Source: Oscillospiraceae bacterium (lineage in GTDB: Bacteria > Bacillota_A > Clostridia > Oscillospirales > Oscillospiraceae). From it: a stretch of DNA of 6,445 nt. Shown piece by piece: positions 1 to 5,036 of this stretch (the stretch's first letter is position 1; every line of letters starts with the position of its first letter). A program made the translations under genes and the position numbers. The DNA is taken from contig JAGBEM010000039.1 of assembly GCA_017936985.1 (NCBI GenBank), forward strand, positions 1-6,445. The letters run 5' to 3'. Below the pieces are notes generated by a model that worked only from the letters and a program-made list of their open reading frames with translations, ran no database searches and was not told where the DNA came from.

Positions 1-993
1 AAAGTGGCGTTTGAAAATGGCGCTTTTGTGTATCAACGCTTTAACCAAGTGCAGGTTGGAAAAGGTTATGCTCTTAATGAGCTTTATGCCTACATCACGA
101 AGCAGCACGGTACCGAATACTATAATGGCTTTTTTGTATTCGATGCCGATAATCTTTTGGATAAGCACTATATCACCGAAATGGATAAGTGCTTCAGTGC
201 CGGTAACCGCATCATCACCAGCTACAGAAATTCTAAAAATTACGGTGACAACTGGATCTCGTCTGGCTATGCCCTTTGGTTCCTGCGGGAAGCAAAATTT
301 CTGAATAACGCCCGTTCCCTGCTTGGTACCAGCTGTGCCATCTCAGGCACAGGATTTTTGGTGCACCGGGATATTTTGAACCAGCAAAATGGTTGGAAAC
401 ATTTTCTGCTCACTGAAGATATTGAATTTTCTGTAGATAATGTTCTGCAAGGCGAGAAGATTGGTTACTGCCACACCGCCGTACTATATGACGAGCAACC
501 TTCCAGTTTTCTGGTTGCTTGGCGGCAACGCCTCCGCTGGTCCAAAGGTTTCCTGCAGGTCATGCGTAACTATGGTAGCGCTCTGGCAAAAAAGAGTCTT
601 CGCTTCAAAAGTTTTTCTTCCTTTGATATGCTGATGACCATTGCGCCGGCATTTTTAATCACCATATCTTGTCTGATTATCAATTCGATCGCAATGATTT
701 ATGCAGCATTTCACAACCCCATCTTTATCAGCAAAATCTTTGGCAGCTTGGTTTATACCATTGTGTCCGCCTATCTCCTGTTGTTTGTCGTTGGTTTGGC
801 AACCGGAATCAGCGAATGGAAGAATATCCGCTGCTCCACCGCTCGTAAGATCAGTTCTTTCTTCACCTTCCCGCTTTTTATGATGACCTATATTCCCATC
901 TCCATTCAGGCATTGTTTGTAAAGGTGGAGTGGAAGCCCATCGAACACAATGTAGCAATTTCTATGGAAGAACTAACACAGATAAACAGATAA
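1..993 (+). CDS. Family 2 glycosyltransferase, membrane-anchored (5' partial)
   Basis: This is the C-terminal part of a GT2 enzyme that transfers a sugar from a nucleotide sugar at the cytoplasmic membrane. Numbering the visible codons from nt 1, the metal/nucleotide-binding DAD lies at 48-50, the acceptor-side TED at 138-140 and the RQRLRW motif (QxxRW type) at 175-180. This set is typical of processive-type GT2 enzymes such as cellulose or hyaluronan synthase relatives. Three hydrophobic segments follow, near 209-235, 247-269 and 286-308, and then a short soluble tail. The frame is open to the first base and the protein begins inside the fold, at the GKGYAL region. About 90-100 residues carrying the first nucleotide-binding strands are therefore missing, and the GTG at nt 4 is not a believable start. 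The gene is visibly more AT-rich than its neighbours. Substrate and product (exopolysaccharide, glycolipid or other) cannot be told from this piece. The stop is TAA at 991-993, just before a strong terminator. Confidence 0.88.
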   Translation, partial: KVAFENGAFVYQRFNQVQVGKGYALNELYAYITKQHGTEYYNGFFVFDADNLLDKHYITEMDKCFSAGNRIITSYRNSKNYGDNWISSGYALWFLREAKFLNNARSLLGTSCAISGTGFLVHRDILNQQNGWKHFLLTEDIEFSVDNVLQGEKIGYCHTAVLYDEQPSSFLVAWRQRLRWSKGFLQVMRNYGSALAKKSLRFKSFSSFDMLMTIAPAFLITISCLIINSIAMIYAAFHNPIFISKIFGSLVYTIVSAYLLLFVVGLATGISEWKNIRCSTARKISSFFTFPLFMMTYIPISIQALFVKVEWKPIEHNVAISMEELTQINR

Positions 994-996
994 TGT

Positions 997-1024
997 AAAA
1001 GTGCCGCGGTTTCGCGGCACTTTT
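997..1024. terminator. Bidirectional rho-independent terminator
   Basis: A perfect 12-bp stem (997-1008 with 1013-1024) closes a GTTT loop. The core is GTGCCGCG/CGCGGCAC, flanked by AAAA on the left and TTTT on the right, so the hairpin gives a U-run in both directions. It lies 3 nt after the glycosyltransferase stop and 4 nt after the stop of the convergent pseudouridine synthase gene. It can therefore end both transcripts. The plus-strand T-run (TTTTCTTCTT) is the stronger of the two. Confidence 0.93.
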
Positions 1025-1028
1025 CTTC

Positions 1029-1997
1029 TTATAACATAGTAATACCAGGAAAGTACTCCCTGACAAAATCCACTTCCTGCACCTGAAAGCTTCTTCCATT
1101 CAGGTGTTCCAGTGCGCCAGCATCCGTGGTAAAGGTAAAGGTCAGTTTATAGGAATACAGCGCCTGGTAGTTTCGATCAAACCGCTTGTCCAGCTTTCCG
1201 TACTTACCGTCACCCAACAGCGGATGTCCGACATGGGCAAATTGGGCGCGGATCTGGTGGGTTCTGCCGGTGATCAACTCGCATTCCACCAAAGAAAGAC
1301 CGTTACCGCTGGCAAGCACCTTGTAATTGGTTTGGCAGGATTTGGCCCCGGTCTGGGGGGAATCCGTTACAAATACCCGGTTTTTCTTGGCATCTTTAAA
1401 AAGGTAACCCTTCAAGCTTCCCTCTTTTATCTTCGGTGTGCCTTCCACAATGGCAAGATACCGTTTATCCAGCTCCCGATCCTTGATCTTCTGATTCATG
1501 ACCCGAAGCGCTTCTGCCGTCTTTGCGGCAATAACGATACCACCGGTGTTCCGGTCAATTCGGTTGCACAACGCAGGTGTAAAGGCATTCTCTTCCCGAG
1601 GCCGCCATTCCCGCTTTTGGTATAGATAAGACTGGATATGATCGATCAGTGTTCTTCCGTATTCCGCACCGTCATGAGGGTGCACCGCAAGTCCCGGTCG
1701 CTTATCTACCAGCAGGATCTGATCATCCTCGTATACAATATTCAGTTTGGGCACAGCCACCGTCAGATAGGCATTGTCCTCCCGGGGCTTGTCAAAAAAC
1801 TCATCGTTGATATACAGCTGCAGCACGTCGCCACTGCACAGCCGGGTATCCCGGTCGATCCGCTTTCCATTGCATTTGATGCGTTTCAGCCGGATATATT
1901 TCTGTGCCAGCGAAGCCGGCAGCAGCGGCACAGCCTTTGCAAGAAACCGATCCAAGCGCTGACCAGCATCATTGGAGCCTATTGTAAATTCCTTCAT
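1029..1997 (-). CDS. RluA-family 23S rRNA-type pseudouridine synthase
   Basis: The predicted enzyme (322 aa) isomerises uridine to pseudouridine in structured RNA, most likely rRNA. An N-terminal S4 RNA-binding domain spans about 12-62 (GQRLDRFL ... CNGKRID ... GDVL). The RluA catalytic domain follows, with KRPGLAVHP at 99-107, the catalytic motif NRIDRNTGG at 145-153 (catalytic Asp148) and GRTHQIRAQF at 244-253, then LLGDGKYG. Length and domain order match RluC/RluD-type enzymes. The usual HRLD is NRID here, so Asn145 replaces the common His; Asp148 is intact and I expect an active enzyme. The start is ATG at 1997-1995, which overlaps the hprK stop as ATGA. There is only a weak Shine-Dalgarno sequence in front (a GGGG run), so translation is probably coupled to hprK. 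The modified site cannot be deduced from sequence, so no gene symbol is given. Confidence 0.93.
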   Translation of the reverse strand: MKEFTIGSNDAGQRLDRFLAKAVPLLPASLAQKYIRLKRIKCNGKRIDRDTRLCSGDVLQLYINDEFFDKPREDNAYLTVAVPKLNIVYEDDQILLVDKRPGLAVHPHDGAEYGRTLIDHIQSYLYQKREWRPREENAFTPALCNRIDRNTGGIVIAAKTAEALRVMNQKIKDRELDKRYLAIVEGTPKIKEGSLKGYLFKDAKKNRVFVTDSPQTGAKSCQTNYKVLASGNGLSLVECELITGRTHQIRAQFAHVGHPLLGDGKYGKLDKRFDRNYQALYSYKLTFTFTTDAGALEHLNGRSFQVQEVDFVREYFPGITML

Positions 1998-2938
1998 GGA
2001 GTCTGCCCCATATTTTCCACAAAATGGCGGTCGATCTGCTCTGTGAACTCCACAGCGGCATTATAACCCATCTTCCGCTGACGGTTGTTCATAGCAGCTA
2101 CCTCCAAAACCACAGCAAGGTTACGTCCGGGGGTCACCGGGATGGTGTGCATGGGGATCTTAACGCCCATGAGCTCCATGAACTGATCCTCCAGACCCAG
2201 GCGGTCATACTCCTTCTGCTTGTCCCAAGGTACGACCTTAACCACCAGATTGATCTCATTTTCCGCTCTGACGGCACCCATACCGAACAGCTTTGCCACA
2301 TTGATCACGCCAATACCGCGGATCTCCACATAATTGCGGATCAGCTCCGGAGCCGTACCCATCAGAGTGCTGCCTGCGATTTTCCGAATCTCCACCGCAT
2401 CGTCAGCGATCAACCGGTGACCACGCTTCACAAGCTCCACAGCCGCCTCACTCTTACCGATACCACTTTCACCGATCAGCAGCAAGCCTTCACCATAAAT
2501 CTCCATCAATACGCCGTGGCGGGTGATACGGGGTGCCAGCGCAGCTTTCAGATAGGTAATGATAGCAGATATGATGGTACTGGTGGCATCCACAGACCGC
2601 AACAGCGTCACATTGTACTTTTTTGCCATCTCCAGGCACTGAGGATCCGGCATCAAATTCCGGGCAATCAGCAGCGCAGGAAACTTATAGGAAAACAGCC
2701 GGTCAAAGACATTCCGCCGCTGCTGCTCTGTCAGCTTTGCCAGATAGCTCATTTCCGCATTGCCCATGATCTGCAGACGCATAGGCTCGAAATGGTCAAA
2801 ATATCCGGCAAGCTGCAAACCCGGACGACCAACATCCTCCACCGTTACCTGAATGGATTCATAATCCGTCGCAGCAAAAGCAACTTCCAGGGAAAAAACC
2901 TCTACCAATCGTGTCAGCGGAACACTGTATGTATCCAT
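1994..2938 (-). CDS. hprK: HPr kinase/phosphorylase (HprK/P)
   Basis: This bifunctional cytoplasmic enzyme phosphorylates the phosphocarrier HPr on its regulatory serine (Ser46 in the family) and removes the phosphate again, according to glycolytic state. It is the sensor for CcpA-type carbon catabolite repression in Firmicutes. The 314-aa length is usual. The N-terminal HPrK_N domain covers about 1-130. The kinase domain shows His141 (RHGVLMEIYG), the Walker A GESGIGKS at 156-163, the acidic pair Asp179-Asp180 (LIADDAVEI), the family signature EIRGIGVINV at 205-214 and the PGRN loop at 270-273. All expected active-site elements are present. The ATG at 2938-2936 is preceded by AAAGGAG with a slightly long 12-nt spacer, and I see no better in-frame start. 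It is the first gene of a two-gene unit with the pseudouridine synthase. HPr (ptsH) and CcpA are not in the window. Confidence 0.97.
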   Translation of the reverse strand: MDTYSVPLTRLVEVFSLEVAFAATDYESIQVTVEDVGRPGLQLAGYFDHFEPMRLQIMGNAEMSYLAKLTEQQRRNVFDRLFSYKFPALLIARNLMPDPQCLEMAKKYNVTLLRSVDATSTIISAIITYLKAALAPRITRHGVLMEIYGEGLLLIGESGIGKSEAAVELVKRGHRLIADDAVEIRKIAGSTLMGTAPELIRNYVEIRGIGVINVAKLFGMGAVRAENEINLVVKVVPWDKQKEYDRLGLEDQFMELMGVKIPMHTIPVTPGRNLAVVLEVAAMNNRQRKMGYNAAVEFTEQIDRHFVENMGQTP

Positions 2939-2950
2939 GGCAGCCCCACG

Positions 2951-2957
2951 CTCCTTT
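2951..2957 (-). promoter_or_regulatory. Ribosome binding site of hprK
   Basis: AAAGGAG on the minus strand lies 12 nt before the hprK ATG. The spacer is long, but no ATG, GTG or TTG closer to it is in frame, so this site supports the start at 2938. Confidence 0.75.
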
Positions 2958-2973
2958 CATTGTTATTAGTGCC

Positions 2974-3002
2974 ATTATACCTTCCTAAGGAAAGAATATC
3001 AA
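2974..3002 (-). promoter_or_regulatory. Sigma-A-type promoter of the hprK operon
   Basis: On the minus strand, TTGATA (3002-2997) and a consensus TATAAT (2979-2974) are separated by exactly 17 bp. Transcription should start near 2967, which gives a leader of about 28 nt that holds the hprK ribosome binding site. The spacer contains a short palindrome, TTCCT-A-AGGAA on the plus strand at 2982-2992. I found no convincing cre (CcpA) site here. Confidence 0.82.
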
Positions 3003-3040
3003 TATAATTTTGAAAAAACTAATTTTTCTCAAAAAAACAC
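3003..3040. promoter_or_regulatory. A/T-tract region between divergent promoters
   Basis: The 38 bp between the two -35 boxes are almost pure A/T. Runs of A at 3013-3018, T at 3023-3027, A at 3031-3037 and T at 3045-3050 are centred roughly 9-13 bp apart. The 3031-3037 run sits directly upstream of the rpmB -35 box, where an UP element would lie. An imperfect inverted repeat (3008-3018 against 3023-3034) is also visible. I infer an alpha-CTD-binding or intrinsically bent region serving both promoters. Confidence 0.45.
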
Positions 3041-3069
3041 TTGCTTTTTTCGTCAATCTTTGGTATCAT
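3041..3069 (+). promoter_or_regulatory. Sigma-A-type promoter of rpmB
   Basis: TTGCTT (3041-3046) and TATCAT (3064-3069) are separated by 17 bp, with A/T tracts directly upstream. The predicted start is near 3075-3077, so the leader is about 58 nt and begins with a stem-loop. This promoter is divergent from that of hprK, and the two -35 boxes are about 38 bp apart. Confidence 0.8.
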
Positions 3070-3074
3070 ATGTA

Positions 3075-3120
3075 AGCGCCTGCGAATAGGCGCTATGAAA
3101 ATGACTTTATCCAACGGATA
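3075..3120 (+). promoter_or_regulatory. rpmB mRNA leader with two stem-loops
   Basis: The first stem-loop is AGCGCC (3075-3080) paired with GGCGCT (3089-3094) around an 8-nt loop, at the very 5' end of the predicted transcript. The second is TATCC (3108-3112) paired with GGATA (3116-3120) around AAC. It ends on the first base of the AGGAGGTG Shine-Dalgarno sequence. The first could stabilise the mRNA and the second could tune ribosome access. Both are short, so a regulatory role is inference only. Confidence 0.45.
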
Positions 3121-3127
3121 GGAGGTG
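3120..3127 (+). promoter_or_regulatory. Ribosome binding site of rpmB
   Basis: AGGAGGTG lies 6 nt before the ATG at 3134. It decides the start: an in-frame GTG at 3125 falls inside this Shine-Dalgarno sequence and cannot be the initiation codon. Confidence 0.92.
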
Positions 3128-3133
3128 CAGAGA

Positions 3134-3322
3134 ATGGCAAAGTGTGATTATTGTGGCAAGGGTGTCACCTTCGGTATCAAGGTTTCTCACTCTCACAGAC
3201 GCTCCAACCGTGCCTGGAAGCCCAATGTGAAGCGGGTCAAGGCGGTTGTCAATGGTACTCCGTGCCATGTGTACGCCTGTACCAGATGCCTCCGTTCCAA
3301 CAAGGTTGAGCGGGCTATCTGA
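3134..3322 (+). CDS. rpmB: Large ribosomal subunit protein bL28, zinc-binding form
   Basis: This is bL28, a small basic structural protein of the 50S subunit. The product is 62 aa, a normal length. It starts with MAKCDYCGKG and carries CxxC pairs at Cys4/Cys7 and Cys49/Cys52, which together form the zinc ribbon of the C+ type of L28. The central part has the expected S/R/K-rich RNA-contacting sequence (SHSHRRSNRAWKPN, about 18-31). An additional cysteine, Cys44, lies between the two pairs. The gene stands alone with its own promoter, leader and terminator, transcribed away from hprK and towards gpsA. The start at 3134 is fixed by the strong AGGAGGTG site; a longer reading from GTG at 3125 would add three residues and is rejected. 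The stop is TGA at 3320-3322. Confidence 0.97.
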   Translation: MAKCDYCGKGVTFGIKVSHSHRRSNRAWKPNVKRVKAVVNGTPCHVYACTRCLRSNKVERAI

Positions 3323-3339
3323 TTTCCCAGGACGCCAAT

Positions 3340-3367
3340 AACGCCACCGTTTCGGTGGCGTTTTTTT
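3340..3367 (+). terminator. Rho-independent terminator of rpmB
   Basis: The 10-bp stem AACGCCACCG (3340-3349) pairs with CGGTGGCGTT (3353-3362) around TTT and is followed by a run of T to 3367. It lies 17 nt after the rpmB stop. An upstream copy of ACGCCA (3332-3337) could pair with the same 3' arm as a weaker alternative. Confidence 0.95.
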
Positions 3368-3373
3368 GGTCTT

Positions 3374-3401
3374 AAAAACGGCGTGCCGCAAGGCACGCCG
3401 T
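3374..3401 (-). terminator. Rho-independent terminator of der-plsY-gpsA
   Basis: A perfect 10-bp GC-rich stem (3378-3387 with 3392-3401) follows the gpsA stop by 7 nt, and TTTTT (3378-3374) follows on the minus strand. The loop reads GCAA on the plus strand but TTGC on the minus-strand RNA. It stands back to back with the rpmB terminator, only 6 nt from that T-run. Confidence 0.93.
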
Positions 3402-3408
3402 ATTATCG

Positions 3409-4407
3409 TTATATCCAGCTTGCATCTTCAGACTCTGCCTTGCGGCTTCTGTGCAGCAGGGTTTCCACTACCCTTGCAGGTGCCTGTCCTTCGTACAGCA
3501 CCGCATAGGCAGCTGATACGATCGGCAGATCCACCCCCTGCCGACGGCCCAATTCATAGGCCGAACGGGTGGCATAATAGCCTTCCACCACTGCCCCAAC
3601 TTGTTCCATGGCAGCCGCAGGTGACAGCCCCTGACCGATCAGCACACCGGCTGCCCGATTTCGGGAATGTCGGGATGTGCAGGTAACGATCAGATCACCG
3701 ACACCGGCAAGGCCTGCAAACGTATCCCGGTTTGCGCCCATGGAAACACCCAGCCTTGCCATTTCCGTAAGGCCGCGGGTCATCAGCATGGCCTTGATAT
3801 TGTCACCGTAACCAAGTCCATCTGTCACACCGGCGCACATGGCAATGATATTTTTCAGTGCCCCTCCCAGCTCCGCACCCAACGCATCCGGGCTGGTATA
3901 AATACGGAAAGTATCGGACATAAAAGCGTCCTGCACCAGCTCGGCCAACGCTTTGTCAGAATGGGCAGCCAGACATCCGGTAGGGATCGCCGCTGCTACT
4001 TCTTCCGCATGGCTGGGGCCGGTCAGTACCACAACAGGTTTTTGGGTGATCTGCTCCACGATCTGACTCATGCGAAGCCCGGTCTCCGGCTCGATACCCT
4101 TGGTTACCGATACCATAACCGCATCCTCTTCCAAATAAGGTGCAACGACTTCGCAAACACTCCGGATCGCAAAGGATGGGCTGGCGATCACCACCAGCTG
4201 TCTTCCGGCCACACAATAAGGATCTGCAGAAAACTTCAGTGTAGCGGGCAATGAAATGTCTTTCAGCCGGGGATTGACCCGGGTCTTTTCCATCTGTGCG
4301 GCTTTTTGAGGATTGTGAGACCAAAGGACCACATCATGCCCATTTTTGCACAGGCAAACCGCCAGCGCAGTTCCCCAAGCGCCGCAACCAATGACCGCCG
4401 CTTTCAT
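3409..4407 (-). CDS. gpsA: Glycerol-3-phosphate dehydrogenase [NAD(P)+]
   Basis: This cytoplasmic enzyme reduces dihydroxyacetone phosphate to sn-glycerol 3-phosphate, the backbone of phospholipids. The 332-aa product shows the N-terminal Rossmann motif GCGAWGTA at 7-14, VTKGIE at 101-106, GPSHAEEVA at 130-138, the catalytic-lysine region GGALKNIIA at 181-189 (Lys185) and the substrate-site stretch AGVGDLIVTC (234-243) followed by TSRHSRN (244-250). All are conserved in the family, so the enzyme should be active. A longer open frame reaches back to 4461. The 18 extra residues lie within the plsY reading region and do not look like GpsA, whereas MKAAVIGCGAWG is the expected N-terminus, so I choose ATG at 4407-4405. 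That start overlaps the plsY stop as ATGA. Only a weak AGGGA lies 12 nt upstream, so coupled translation is likely. The product feeds PlsY directly. Confidence 0.97.
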   Translation of the reverse strand: MKAAVIGCGAWGTALAVCLCKNGHDVVLWSHNPQKAAQMEKTRVNPRLKDISLPATLKFSADPYCVAGRQLVVIASPSFAIRSVCEVVAPYLEEDAVMVSVTKGIEPETGLRMSQIVEQITQKPVVVLTGPSHAEEVAAAIPTGCLAAHSDKALAELVQDAFMSDTFRIYTSPDALGAELGGALKNIIAMCAGVTDGLGYGDNIKAMLMTRGLTEMARLGVSMGANRDTFAGLAGVGDLIVTCTSRHSRNRAAGVLIGQGLSPAAAMEQVGAVVEGYYATRSAYELGRRQGVDLPIVSAAYAVLYEGQAPARVVETLLHRSRKAESEDASWI

Positions 4408-5033
4408 TTCTTGTTCAGATCCCTGTGGATCAAGTGGACCTTGGATTCTGTTCCCTTGCACAGCCGGACGATATTGCTCCGGTGCATAAAGATCGCAAGC
4501 AGGCCCAGGAATATGCCACCGATCATCACATACAGGTTATCATGGTGCAGCACTGCAAAGCCTGCTGCAAACACAGCCGCTCCCAACACAGAGCCTAGAG
4601 AGACATACCGGGTAATCGCGAAGGCGATCACAAACACAGCTAGAATCGCCAGTGCGATCCGCCAATCCAGCACCAGCGCTACGGTAAGGCCGCAGAGAAT
4701 GCCCTTACCGCCCTTGAAGCCCAGCAGCGCAGGAAAATCATGTCCCAGAGAAACCGCCACTGCTCCCAGCATCAGACCCTCCCGGCCATAGCCGTAAGGT
4801 TCCAAAATCAGTCCGCAAACCAGACAGGCCAAAGCGGTCTTGATAATGTCCACAAGCATGACCAAAAAAGTACTGCCGCCGCCGTAGCTGCGGAAGAAGT
4901 TGGTCAGACCGGCATTGCCGCTTCCGTGCTTGCGCACATCATCTCCGGCCACCAGCGCAGAAATGCACACGCTTCCGTTTAAATTACCCAATAAATACGC
5001 GGTAAGCGTACCGATGATGATACTGTAGACCAT
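4404..5033 (-). CDS. plsY: Acyl-phosphate:glycerol-3-phosphate acyltransferase PlsY
   Basis: This integral membrane acyltransferase uses acyl-phosphate (made by PlsX, not in this window) to acylate sn-glycerol 3-phosphate to lysophosphatidate, the first membrane step of phospholipid synthesis. The 209-aa protein is mostly hydrophobic with several membrane segments. It keeps the three family motifs: SGNAGLTNFFR at 38-48, GHDFPALLGFKGGKG at 97-111 and HRSNIVRL with a following G-T-E at 184-196. Near the N-terminus, where many PlsY proteins have GSIP, this one reads GNLNGS (16-21); I take this as lineage variation. It lies 3 nt after der and overlaps gpsA, whose product is its substrate. The ATG at 5033 has a strong AAGGAGG 8 nt upstream, inside the 3' end of der. 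Confidence 0.95.
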   Translation of the reverse strand: MVYSIIIGTLTAYLLGNLNGSVCISALVAGDDVRKHGSGNAGLTNFFRSYGGGSTFLVMLVDIIKTALACLVCGLILEPYGYGREGLMLGAVAVSLGHDFPALLGFKGGKGILCGLTVALVLDWRIALAILAVFVIAFAITRYVSLGSVLGAAVFAAGFAVLHHDNLYVMIGGIFLGLLAIFMHRSNIVRLCKGTESKVHLIHRDLNKK

Positions 5034-5036
5034 GGA

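Noticed and set aside
2024..3007. Long open frame on the plus strand opposite hprK (327 codons)
   Set aside because: It mirrors the hprK coding strand and is His/Gln/Leu-rich in the way shadow frames are. It has no ribosome binding site or recognisable domain and runs through the hprK promoter.
2939..3133. Possible cre (CcpA) operator near hprK
   Set aside because: I looked for a TGNAARCGNTTNCA-like match on both strands and found none that was convincing.
3107..3391. Minus-strand open frames opposite rpmB
   Set aside because: They run through the rpmB terminator and leader, have no ribosome binding site and no recognisable protein.
3667..4254. Open frame on the plus strand opposite gpsA, and similar ones at 1104-1625, 1638-2066 and 4306-4791
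   Set aside because: These are shadow frames of well-supported minus-strand genes in GC-rich codons, with no independent evidence.
4408..4461. Longer GpsA N-terminus starting at 4461
   Set aside because: The extra 18 residues overlap plsY and do not resemble GpsA; the Rossmann motif begins correctly after the ATG at 4407.
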